Assembly (NCBI GenBank): GCA_905204225.1
Contig: CAJKZK010000051.1
Coordinates: 1 to 11,956 of the forward strand
Source: an uncultured Bacillota bacterium
GTDB lineage: Bacteria > Bacillota_I > Bacilli_A > RFN20 > CAG-449
DNA: 11,956 nucleotides
Direction of reading: 5' to 3'
Of this stretch, positions 1 through 5,887 are shown piece after piece. The position numbers and the translations under genes were made by a program. The notes below the pieces were generated by a model. The model searched no databases, was not told the DNA's origin, and saw nothing but the letters and a program-made list of their open reading frames with translations. Every line of letters starts with the position of its first letter. Position 1 is the first letter of the stretch.

Positions 1-1
1 A

Positions 2-613
2 TTAAATAATTTATTTGCTGCAATGAATACAAAATTAAGTGGTGAAATTATGACTTATGCTTTTAATATTTTATTAATATTATTGCCATTACTTGCAAGT
101 AATAGTATGATTGCTACTTTATATAGTAAAGAAGGAAGAGCAGGTTATATTAAAAAAACAAAACCAATTAATCCTCTTGGAGCATTAGTTGCTAAATTAT
201 TATTTAATCTTATTTTTTCTGTTATTAGCATAGTTGTTTCTGTAGCTATTTTTGCAAGTTTTACTAAAATAGGGATTGCTGAATCTATATTTTTAGCTTT
301 AGCAATTTTGTTAATTCAATATGGACATATTTTCTATAGTGCAACTTTAGACATTATGAATCCTCAAAATGAACAATATGCGACTATTGGTGATGAAATA
401 TCTAATCCTAATGAAAATAAATCTACTTTAGTAGCGTTTATTATGTCTTTTGCGATTGCTTTTGTTAGTTATGTATTTTTAAATGAATCATATTCTTCAA
501 GCGGTTCATTCTTATTTGGTAGTGTAAAAATATTCATATTAAGTTTATTTATATTTGGCTCATTTTTATTAATGTTTTTATTAAAAATAAAAGCATATTA
601 TTATGAAAGGTAG
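2..613 (+). CDS. ABC-2-type transporter permease, C-terminal part (5' truncated by window edge)
   Basis: Membrane protein with about five hydrophobic segments. Counting from the ATG at 23 they lie near residues 10-30, 52-80, 88-108, 135-153 and 164-190. Between the first two is a segment reading S-x-x-x-x-x-x-L-Y-S-K-E-G-R-x-x-Y-I-K-K-T-K-P-I-N-P, followed by L-V-A-K-L-L-F-N-L. This resembles the 'S-x-E-G ... K-x-x-P-I ... K-l-l-x-N' signature of ABC-2 / ABC exporter permeases, where a cytoplasmic loop meets the ATPase. The frame stays open from base 2 through the ATG at 23, and no Shine-Dalgarno site precedes that ATG, so the true start almost certainly lies upstream and this is a partial gene. 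The ATPase would be expected upstream, outside the window. It ends 8 nt before the next gene, so the two are probably co-transcribed with the lipoprotein gene. Substrate unknown. The family call is by motif only; a generic polytopic membrane protein is the alternative. Confidence 0.7.
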   Translation, partial: LNNLFAAMNTKLSGEIMTYAFNILLILLPLLASNSMIATLYSKEGRAGYIKKTKPINPLGALVAKLLFNLIFSVISIVVSVAIFASFTKIGIAESIFLALAILLIQYGHIFYSATLDIMNPQNEQYATIGDEISNPNENKSTLVAFIMSFAIAFVSYVFLNESYSSSGSFLFGSVKIFILSLFIFGSFLLMFLLKIKAYYYER

Positions 614-621
614 AAGTAAAA

Positions 622-1086
622 ATGAAGAAATCTGTTGTATTGTTAATTAGTTTAGTTTATATTATATCAATAGTAGTTGTAGGTATTTTAGGTTTACAAA
701 TGCGTGTTTATGATGAAGTAATATATGTTACAGATATAAATTGCATTATAAAAAATCATGAAAAAGATATTAAGGAAAATGTGCAATACGAGAATGTAAA
801 TTATGATTATTATTGCTATATTCCTTTTGAAGAAAATCTTCGACTTGAAATACAAAGCAATGTAATTCCTGATAACGCTACTAATGGACATGTTGATTAC
901 AGTATTGAAGGCTCATCAAGTGAAAATGTTCAATTAACTAAATATGATGATAACAATTTAGCTATTTTAACTTTTTTAGCAGGTGGAGATGGAGCTTTAA
1001 CAGTTCATGTTAAATCAACTGATGGAAAGCAATGTGAAAAAATGATATTATTATATGTGATAAGTTTAGAAGGAGACAAAAAATGA
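622..1086 (+). CDS. Membrane-anchored extracellular protein with Ig-like (Big_2-type) C-terminus
   Basis: 154 residues. Residues 5-25 form one strong hydrophobic helix after Met-Lys-Lys, which fits an uncleaved signal anchor or signal peptide without a lipobox cysteine. The rest is soluble and would sit outside the cell. Residues about 80-150 have the pattern P-x-N-A-T-N-x-x-V-x-Y-S-I-x-G-S-S then a beta-rich stretch with G-G-x-G-x-L-T-V-H-V-K-S-T-D-G. That is the layout of bacterial Ig-like (Big_2) domains, although the usual central W-S is replaced. Start: AAAGG at 606-610 is an acceptable ribosome site, 8 nt after the permease stop. The TGA stop overlaps the ATG of the following lipoprotein gene, indicating translational coupling. 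It probably works with the permease and lipoprotein at the cell surface. No specific function is recognised. Confidence 0.75.
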   Translation: MKKSVVLLISLVYIISIVVVGILGLQMRVYDEVIYVTDINCIIKNHEKDIKENVQYENVNYDYYCYIPFEENLRLEIQSNVIPDNATNGHVDYSIEGSSSENVQLTKYDDNNLAILTFLAGGDGALTVHVKSTDGKQCEKMILLYVISLEGDKK

Positions 1087-2984
1087 AAAGAAACAAATTA
1101 TTAGTTGTGCCACTTTTGTTGTCATTGATTGGAATGATTGGTTGTGATGGAAAAACATCATCAAGTCAAACATCATCAAGTCAAACAACATCGTCAAGTC
1201 AAGCAACGTCATCAAGTCAAACAACAACATCTAATTCTCAAAAAGAACTTCAAATTGTTGGAGTTAACCAAAAGAAATCTATAACAGATTCTTTATATAA
1301 TAAGGGTGAAAAAACAAATAAACAAGAAGAATTTGTCAACAGAACAAATCCATATTATGTTGGAGATGATAATGTATTTAACATTAAACCTATTGTTCTT
1401 TATGTTGATAGTAATAAATTACCTGCTTCTAAAGATGATACAACATTTAATATTACATTAGAAATAAAAAACAATAATGTATTTGAGAAAGTTGAAGATA
1501 TAAATCAATATCTTGATTCTATAGATAAAACTGCTTGTGATTTAAATTTTAACGAAAATGCTATTGGTAAAACGTTTAAAATATCTGTTGTTCCAACTGA
1601 TGCACCTGAAAATTCAATTTCTAAATTCACTCAAACTTTAGAGGTAGTAGTAATTGATGGTTTTAATGTATATAATGCTAAAGAGTTAGGATATTTTAAT
1701 AATAATTTAACTACAACAAAAGAAGCTTGGACAGCTTTTATGTCTGAAAATAATTTAAATAATAATGAAATAAAATCTCTTGTATTACAAAATAATATTT
1801 CAATTACAAAAGATGATATTCCTTCATATTTTATGTATTCAGCTAAAGATTTAAAAGATAATTTTGGAATAAGTGAAACTAGTCCAATGTATAAAAAATA
1901 TTTAGGCTCTTTGAAGGATCAATACGAAGGTATTTATCATCGTAATTTCCAAGATAAAGATGAAACTTTTTCTTTCTATGGAAATTATTTTAAGCTAGAT
2001 GCTTCTTCTTTACCTCTTGTTAAATTAGAAAGTGGGAAAAAGCCAACTGCAGGAGAAAATGATAAAGTTATTTCTCATACAACATTATTTAAAACAAAAA
2101 ATATAAATGAAGATAATAATAAATATATTTTTAATATTTCTGATTTAATCATTATTGGTAATGCTAGTAGAAAAGATGAAACTTCTTTAAGTGGTGGTCT
2201 TATTTTCCACAAAAGTGGACACATGGTGACTAACTTTAATAATAATATTTCAAGATGCTGGTTTATAACTAATTTCCCTGAATATAATAAATCTAAATAT
2301 GTTATAAATAATTCAAAAGAATATGATAATTTTAATAGTTTTATTTATAACTGGGGTGGAACTGTTGAAATTAATAATTCAGAAATGACGGGTACAGGTG
2401 GACCTATTATTATTCAAGATTATGTTAAACCTAATCAAGAAGATGCACATATTGGAAAATCTATAATCAATAATTCAAAATTAGAAAACTGGGTAGCAGG
2501 AACAGAAGGATGGTTTGATTTATTTAATGTATCTGCATTAACTGGTAATGTAATTGGTCTAGATTTAATGTTTAATAATTATGGTAAAACATATACAAGA
2601 AATAAAGTTGATGGAACAAGTACATTTAAACAATTTAATTTAATTTGTGTAAATAAATCTGGCGGAGATGCTGGTATTTCTAATGAAAAAATCAGTGGAT
2701 CTATTACTATTAATAATAAAACGATGGATTATGGTGAAACTGATCCAGTGTTTGGTGCTTTATATAATGGTGTTAATAGTAAAAATGCTAGTGCGCCTAT
2801 ATTTAGAACAACAGAAGATAATAGTTTTGCTTATACTGATGGCAAAACAGGTTTATATAAATTAGATTCTTCAATGGCACCAACTCCTATTACATTAACT
2901 GATAATGTTCTTAAAGGCGATTATCTAAATATGTATTATACTGGAATGTTTTTTACATTAGGATATTATGATTTAACAAAATAG
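1083..2984 (+). CDS. Large surface lipoprotein with Ser/Thr/Gln linker and putative beta-solenoid body
   Basis: 633 residues. The N-terminus is a lipoprotein signal peptide: Lys/Arg at 2-5, a hydrophobic core, then M-I-G-C with Cys21 as the lipidated residue. Residues 25-53 are a low-complexity linker built from four T-S-S-S-Q units, typical of a spacer holding a domain off the membrane. Residues about 55-190 are beta-rich. The remainder (about 190-633) has many N-N and I-N-N-S steps and recurring segments such as 'x-x-I-I-G-N-A-S', 'E-I-N-N-S-E-M-T-G-T-G-G-P' and 'S-I-I-N-N-S-K-L', which suggest a right-handed parallel beta-helix of the kind seen in surface adhesins and glycan-binding proteins. 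No catalytic signature was recognised. AGGAGA at 1071-1076 gives a strong ribosome site, and the ATG overlaps the upstream stop. It is the last gene of its operon, followed by a terminator at 2990. The solenoid call is inference from sequence texture. A substrate-binding or antigen role is possible but not shown. Confidence 0.8.
   Translation: MKRNKLLVVPLLLSLIGMIGCDGKTSSSQTSSSQTTSSSQATSSSQTTTSNSQKELQIVGVNQKKSITDSLYNKGEKTNKQEEFVNRTNPYYVGDDNVFNIKPIVLYVDSNKLPASKDDTTFNITLEIKNNNVFEKVEDINQYLDSIDKTACDLNFNENAIGKTFKISVVPTDAPENSISKFTQTLEVVVIDGFNVYNAKELGYFNNNLTTTKEAWTAFMSENNLNNNEIKSLVLQNNISITKDDIPSYFMYSAKDLKDNFGISETSPMYKKYLGSLKDQYEGIYHRNFQDKDETFSFYGNYFKLDASSLPLVKLESGKKPTAGENDKVISHTTLFKTKNINEDNNKYIFNISDLIIIGNASRKDETSLSGGLIFHKSGHMVTNFNNNISRCWFITNFPEYNKSKYVINNSKEYDNFNSFIYNWGGTVEINNSEMTGTGGPIIIQDYVKPNQEDAHIGKSIINNSKLENWVAGTEGWFDLFNVSALTGNVIGLDLMFNNYGKTYTRNKVDGTSTFKQFNLICVNKSGGDAGISNEKISGSITINNKTMDYGETDPVFGALYNGVNSKNASAPIFRTTEDNSFAYTDGKTGLYKLDSSMAPTPITLTDNVLKGDYLNMYYTGMFFTLGYYDLTK
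1155..1220 (+). repeat. In-frame 15/18-nt tandem repeats coding the T-S-S-S-Q linker
   Basis: Four in-frame units lie just after the lipoprotein cysteine. Two are identical 15-mers (ACATCATCAAGTCAA at 1155-1169 and 1170-1184), followed by two related 18-mers at 1185-1202 and 1203-1220 that add one codon each (ACA, GCA). Being multiples of three, gain or loss of units would change linker length without breaking the frame. Confidence 0.9.
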
Positions 2985-2989
2985 AAATG

Positions 2990-3017
2990 CAAGTTCGAAA
3001 GAACTTGTTTTTCTTTT
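2990..3017 (+). terminator. Intrinsic terminator of the lipoprotein operon
   Basis: Perfect 7-bp stem CAAGTTC (2990-2996) / GAACTTG (3001-3007) with a GAAA tetraloop, followed by a T-rich tract TTTTTCTTTT. It begins 6 nt after the lipoprotein stop codon. Confidence 0.9.
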
Positions 3018-3024
3018 AAATATA

Positions 3025-3067
3025 TTTTATTTGGACATAATAAAATGTATAATTAACCTAATGAGGT
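3025..3067 (+). promoter_or_regulatory. Promoter and ribosome site for the DUF3137-ntdp pair
   Basis: A perfect -10 hexamer TATAAT lies at 3048-3053. The hexamer 17 nt upstream is TTTTAT (3025-3030), only a weak -35. A better-looking TTGGAC at 3031-3036 sits just 11 nt from the -10, too close for sigma-A. GAGGT at 3063-3067, seven bases before the ATG at 3075, fixes the start of the next gene. Confidence 0.55.
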
Positions 3068-3074
3068 AATCACG

Positions 3075-4100
3075 ATGGAAGAAAAAAATAACAATGTTAA
3101 TGAAGAATCATTAAAAGAAAAAGAAATTAGTAATAAAGAAGAAATTAAAACTGAAAGAAGCGTTTTAGAAGAAAAAACATTATATGAAAGAAACGATGTT
3201 AATAATTTTGATTCATTATATGAAACAAGTGTTAATAATCAAACAAATTTTTCTACAAGTTATAAAAAAATTAGAAGAATAAGTAATATTGTTATGTTTT
3301 CTATAATGGCAATTATTTTAGTTTTATTGTTTGTTTTTGGAAACAACCCTGCTTTTATTGGAGTAGCTATTGCATTAGTTGTAGTTTATCTAGTAGGTTT
3401 ATTTGTTTCACAAAAGAAAATTAAAGAAAAATTAAATGTTGAATCTACTAAAGTTGTTAGTGATTATTTTTCTAATTTAGATTCTTATGTTACTAGAGAT
3501 GAACATTTTCAAGATGTTAAATTTAATTATGAAATAAAATTACCAGAAGATACTTTTAAAAATTTAAGATTGTTTAAAGATATTTATTATGTTGGTGGGA
3601 GAGATTATATTGAAGGGAAATTTAATGATGTTTCTTTTGTTGCTGGTGATAATATTATCAAAACTCATGGAACAAAAGAAGATGGAACTAAACAAGATTA
3701 TATTGTATTTTTAGGAAAATTATTTTCTTTTGATAAATCATTAACTAATGAAGGTAGAGCAATTATTTATTTAAAAGGAAAAAGCCTTAATTTACCAACT
3801 GACATTGATAATCTTAATGTTGTTGATGGAATATTAGATGAAAAATTTGTTGTTTATTCTAATTTTGATGTTAGTAATATTTTAAATGAAATCAAAGAAG
3901 ATTTAGAAAAATATTCCATTGATAATCAATTGTTAGATATGTTTATTTCTATTACAGAAGAAAAAATTGGTTTTGCATTTTCTTATGCTGATAGTGTCAT
4001 GAGTGTACCACTTCTTGATCCAGTAAACAAAGACGATTTAACAAGATATACTCAAGATGTTGATATAATGGTTGATATAATGAAAAAATTGGTTAAATAA
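3075..4100 (+). CDS. DUF3137-family membrane protein
   Basis: 341 residues in three parts. Residues 1-65 are highly charged (Glu/Lys/Asn-rich) and probably disordered or coiled. Two transmembrane helices follow, about 70-88 and 93-112, separated by a very short N-N-P turn, so both ends face the cytoplasm. Residues 120-341 form a soluble domain with the landmarks of DUF3137: a D-Y-I-E-G-K-F-N-D-V-S-F segment near 177-188, a later V-F-L-G-K-L-F-S-F core strand near 211-219, the strongly typical E-K-F-V-V-Y-S block at 256-262, and a closing I-x-F-A-F-S-Y-A-D-S-V-M-S-V-P stretch at 298-312. The family is widespread but of unknown biochemical function. GAGGT seven bases upstream supports this ATG. 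The next gene starts 2 nt after the stop, so the two are co-transcribed. The family call is from remembered motif pattern and is fairly secure; a function is not offered. Confidence 0.75.
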   Translation: MEEKNNNVNEESLKEKEISNKEEIKTERSVLEEKTLYERNDVNNFDSLYETSVNNQTNFSTSYKKIRRISNIVMFSIMAIILVLLFVFGNNPAFIGVAIALVVVYLVGLFVSQKKIKEKLNVESTKVVSDYFSNLDSYVTRDEHFQDVKFNYEIKLPEDTFKNLRLFKDIYYVGGRDYIEGKFNDVSFVAGDNIIKTHGTKEDGTKQDYIVFLGKLFSFDKSLTNEGRAIIYLKGKSLNLPTDIDNLNVVDGILDEKFVVYSNFDVSNILNEIKEDLEKYSIDNQLLDMFISITEEKIGFAFSYADSVMSVPLLDPVNKDDLTRYTQDVDIMVDIMKKLVK

Positions 4101-4102
4101 TT

Positions 4103-4651
4103 ATGGATAAGACAAATATAGGATCATGGATAAGAACTCAATCATATAAACATGATGGTTCGCTTCATCGTACATGGGATAATATGATGATTATAGATGC
4201 AAATGAAGACTATATTGTTACTGGTTCATGTGCATCAAGAGTGGTTGAGTGTGATGGAAGAATTTGGTATACCAAAGAACCAGCTGTTTCTATTTATTTT
4301 AAACATAATTGGTTTAATGTTATAGCGATGGTTAGAGGTGATAATATCTGCTATTATTGTAATATTGCATCACCTACTATTGAAGACGGGCATACTTTGG
4401 AATATATCGATTATGATTTAGATTTAAAATTATTTCCTGATAAATCAATTTTAGAATTAGATAAAAAAGAATATTTATATCATAAAGAAAAATATAATTA
4501 TTCTAATGATTTAGATAAAGTTATTATTCATGAATTTAATAGAGTAAAAAAATTAATGAAGCAAAACGTTTTTCCTTTTATTGATAAAAAAATATTTGAT
4601 TATATTAATGTTTATTACAAAATAAAAAAAGAACAGGATGAAATTTATTAA
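4103..4651 (+). CDS. ntdp: Nucleoside tri-/diphosphate phosphatase (Ntdp / YgaC, DUF402 fold)
   Basis: 182 residues, the normal length for this family (UPF0374; B. subtilis YgaC), a Mg-dependent cytoplasmic enzyme that removes phosphate from nucleoside tri- and diphosphates. The sequence follows the family closely: I-R-T-Q-S-Y-K-H-D-G-S-L-H-R-T-W near the N-terminus, E-C-D-G-R-I-W-Y-T-K-E-P-A near 49-61, W-F-N-V-I-A-M at 70-76, Y-Y-C-N-I-A-S-P at 84-91, and Y-I-D-Y-D-L-D-L-K at 101-109. Residues that I recall as the proton donor and metal ligands all fall at the expected numbers: Arg23, Asn87, Asp103, Asp105, Asp107, Asp120 and Glu123. That numbering also supports the ATG at 4103 despite a poor Shine-Dalgarno site; only 2 nt separate it from the preceding stop, so translation is probably coupled. 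Its last 7 codons form the 5' arm and loop of the terminator. An orphan riboswitch RNA is predicted antisense to this 3' end. Confidence 0.93.
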   Translation: MDKTNIGSWIRTQSYKHDGSLHRTWDNMMIIDANEDYIVTGSCASRVVECDGRIWYTKEPAVSIYFKHNWFNVIAMVRGDNICYYCNIASPTIEDGHTLEYIDYDLDLKLFPDKSILELDKKEYLYHKEKYNYSNDLDKVIIHEFNRVKKLMKQNVFPFIDKKIFDYINVYYKIKKEQDEIY

Positions 4652-4658
4652 TCCTGTT
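4624..4658 (-). terminator. Same hairpin read on the minus strand: terminator of the riboswitch RNA
   Basis: On the minus strand the same AACAGGAT/ATCCTGTT stem is followed by C and then seven T's (plus-strand A run 4624-4630). This is at least as good a terminator as on the plus strand. It lies about 76 nt downstream of the riboswitch aptamer, with no ORF in between. Confidence 0.8.
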
Positions 4659-4663
4659 TTTTT
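4632..4663 (+). terminator. Bidirectional intrinsic terminator, plus-strand reading (ends ntdp)
   Basis: Perfect 8-bp stem AACAGGAT (4632-4639) / ATCCTGTT (4651-4658) with an 11-nt loop, followed by T's through 4663. The stop codon of ntdp lies across the loop/stem border, so the hairpin overlaps the coding end. Confidence 0.9.
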
Positions 4664-4670
4664 ATAATTA

Positions 4671-4735
4671 GAAGAAACAATATATAATTTATAAGGGTTT
4701 GCAAAGGAAAATAATTGGTAGTTTCTTCTTTTTTT
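4671..4735 (+). other. Long-loop hairpin with T tract on the plus strand
   Basis: GAAGAAAC (4671-4678) pairs perfectly with GTTTCTTC (4721-4728) around a 42-nt loop that holds the palindrome TTTGCAAA (4698-4705). Seven T's follow at 4729-4735. Read on the plus strand it could be a weak back-up terminator for ntdp. Read on the minus strand it lies directly downstream of the riboswitch aptamer and has no T tract behind it, so there it is a candidate expression-platform helix. Confidence 0.5.
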
Positions 4736-4797
4736 GTAGTGCTTAATTTGTTTTGGTTAAGCGTAGAAACTTCGGACCATATTACCGAAATATACAA
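4734..4797 (-). promoter_or_regulatory. Purine riboswitch aptamer, guanine type (minus strand, no gene behind it)
   Basis: Reading the minus strand from 4797 down to 4734, every element of the purine aptamer is visible. P1 is TTGTA/TACAA (4797-4793 with 4738-4734). J1/2 is TAT. P2 is TTCGG/CCGAA (4789-4785 with 4775-4771). L2 is AATATGG (4783-4777) with the two G's that kiss L3. J2/3 is the invariant GTTTCTAC (4770-4763). P3 is GCTTAA/TTAAGC (4762-4757 with 4746-4741), with L3 starting CC and ending AAA. J3/1 is A-C before the P1 3' strand. The C at 4739 is in the position of C74, which selects guanine/hypoxanthine rather than adenine, and the U of J2/3 at the U51 position is kept, arguing against a 2'-deoxyguanosine variant. 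P2 is one pair shorter than usual and L3 is 10 nt instead of 7. Downstream on this strand there is no gene, only a terminator and then ntdp in antisense. Confidence 0.87.
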
Positions 4798-4801
4798 CAC
4801 A

Positions 4802-4814
4802 CTCTTTTGAAGAG
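4802..4814 (-). other. Small hairpin in the riboswitch leader
   Basis: CTCTT (4802-4806) and AAGAG (4810-4814) form a 5-bp stem with a 3-nt loop, located between the predicted minus-strand transcription start and the aptamer. It could shield the RNA 5' end; no known motif recognised. Confidence 0.4.
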
Positions 4815-4824
4815 GGTAAATACT

Positions 4825-4852
4825 ATTTTACATATTATTTTTTAAAAATCAA
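4825..4852 (-). promoter_or_regulatory. Minus-strand promoter for the riboswitch RNA
   Basis: On the minus strand, -35 TTGATT (4852-4847) and -10 TAAAAT (4830-4825) are separated by 16 nt. Transcription would start near 4818, about 20 nt before the aptamer. The promoter reads away from degV. Confidence 0.6.
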
Positions 4853-4875
4853 GCAGAAAATATAAAAATTTTATT

Positions 4876-4902
4876 TTTTGTTAGTTTTGTTAGTTTTGTT
4901 AG
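4876..4902. repeat. Three tandem copies of the 9-mer TTTTGTTAG
   Basis: Perfect copies at 4876-4884, 4885-4893 and 4894-4902, followed by a further TTTT. They lie between the minus-strand riboswitch promoter and the plus-strand degV promoter. They may be a protein-binding site or simply slippage sequence. Confidence 0.85.
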
Positions 4903-4978
4903 TTTTTATTAAATGTTTATCATTTATTATATTTTATCTAGTAAATAAATATATTTAATGTAATTTAGCATTTATTTA

Positions 4979-5003
4979 TGGTAAAATATTTGGGAAATAG
5001 GAG
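4979..5003 (+). promoter_or_regulatory. Extended -10 promoter and ribosome site of the degV operon
   Basis: TGG-TAAAAT at 4979-4987 is an extended -10 element (TGn then a one-mismatch TATAAT). No good -35 is seen 17 nt upstream, which is usual for extended -10 promoters. AGGAG at 4999-5003, eight bases before the ATG, fixes the DegV start. Confidence 0.6.
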
Positions 5004-5011
5004 AAAAATTT

Positions 5012-5887
5012 ATGTCAAAAATTATTGTTGTTACTGATTCTAATTCTGGTATTTCTCAACAAGAAGCTAAAGAAATAGGAGTGGTTGTAATTCCAATGCC
5101 TTTTTTTATAGAGGGTGAAACATATTTTGAAGAGATTTCTCTTTCTCAAGATCAATTTTATCAAATGTTGATAGAAGGTAAAAACATCTCAACATCTCAA
5201 CCAAGTATTGGTGAAGTATGTGCTTTATGGGATAAATTATTAAAAGAATATGATGAAATTGTTGAAATTCCAATGTCATCTGGATTATCAATGTCTTGTG
5301 ATACTGCTACTTTATTTTCACAAGAAAAAGAATATCTTGGTAAAGTTCATGTGGTTAATAATATGAGAATTTCAGTTACTCAAAGGCAATCTGTTTATGA
5401 TGCTTTAAAATTGGTTAAAGAAGGTAAAAGTGGTAAAGAAATTAAAGATATATTAGAAAATGATGCTTTAAATTCTTCAATTTATATTACTGTTCAAGAT
5501 TTAAAATATTTAAAAAAAGGTGGAAGAATTACTCCAGCAGCTGCAACACTAGGAGCTTTACTTGGAATTAAACCAGTATTACAAATTCAAGGAAAAAAAC
5601 TTGATGCATTTAAGAAATGCCGTGGTATGAAAGCTGGAAAATTAATGATGATTGAGGCTGCTAAAAATGATATTCAAAATAGATTTGGTAATGACAATTC
5701 AAAAATGCATATTGCAGTAGCTCATTCTCATAATGAAGAAGAAGCAAAAATGTTTTTAGAAGAAATAAAAAAAGAAATTCCTAATGCTAAAGATTATTAT
5801 GTTGATCATTTATCTTTATCTGTTTCATGTCATATTGGACCAGGATCATTAGCAATTGCTTTATGTAAAGATTTAGAAAATGAATAG
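5012..5887 (+). CDS. DegV-family fatty-acid-binding protein (FakB-like)
   Basis: 291 residues, the usual length of the family. DegV/FakB proteins hold a fatty acid in the cytoplasm, and FakB members present it to the kinase FakA so it can enter phospholipid synthesis. Motifs seen: V-T-D-S-N-S-G at 7-13 (start of the first domain), the ligand-head-group segment S-T-S-Q-P-S at 60-65, S-S-G-L-S at 89-93, L-K-Y-L-K-K-G-G-R-I at 164-173, G-I-K-P-V-L at 185-190, and the C-terminal H-I-G-P-G-S-L-A at 274-281. All key segments are intact. First gene of a four-gene run; its last 8 nt overlap the next start. No FakA gene is visible in this window, so whether this is a true FakB or another lipid-binding DegV member cannot be settled here. 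Confidence 0.9.
   Translation: MSKIIVVTDSNSGISQQEAKEIGVVVIPMPFFIEGETYFEEISLSQDQFYQMLIEGKNISTSQPSIGEVCALWDKLLKEYDEIVEIPMSSGLSMSCDTATLFSQEKEYLGKVHVVNNMRISVTQRQSVYDALKLVKEGKSGKEIKDILENDALNSSIYITVQDLKYLKKGGRITPAAATLGALLGIKPVLQIQGKKLDAFKKCRGMKAGKLMMIEAAKNDIQNRFGNDNSKMHIAVAHSHNEEEAKMFLEEIKKEIPNAKDYYVDHLSLSVSCHIGPGSLAIALCKDLENE

Noticed and set aside
694..891. 65-codon open frame on the minus strand
   Set aside because: Lies wholly inside the Ig-like protein gene, has no ribosome site, and its composition is what the antisense of AT-rich coding DNA gives.
1084..1086. TGA read as tryptophan (mycoplasma code 4)
   Set aside because: All tryptophans are TGG, no long gene contains an in-frame TGA, and TGA at 1084 and 6988 stops genes exactly where the next one starts.
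2668..2865. 65-codon open frame on the plus strand in another frame
   Set aside because: Shadow of the lipoprotein gene; no ribosome site and no recognisable protein features.
3031..3053. TTGGAC as -35 for the TATAAT at 3048
   Set aside because: Only 11 nt separate the two, too short for a sigma-A promoter.
4802..4814. T-box, tmRNA, SRP RNA or RNase P RNA in the long gap
   Set aside because: None of their signature segments is present; the purine aptamer accounts for the conserved-looking part.
4652..5011. Riboswitch controlling degV in the plus orientation
   Set aside because: The aptamer motifs read correctly only on the minus strand, and the degV promoter lies downstream of the structured region, so the RNA would not be in the degV leader.
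5106..5291. 61-codon minus-strand frame
   Set aside because: Antisense of degV with no promoter, ribosome site or similarity to a known protein.
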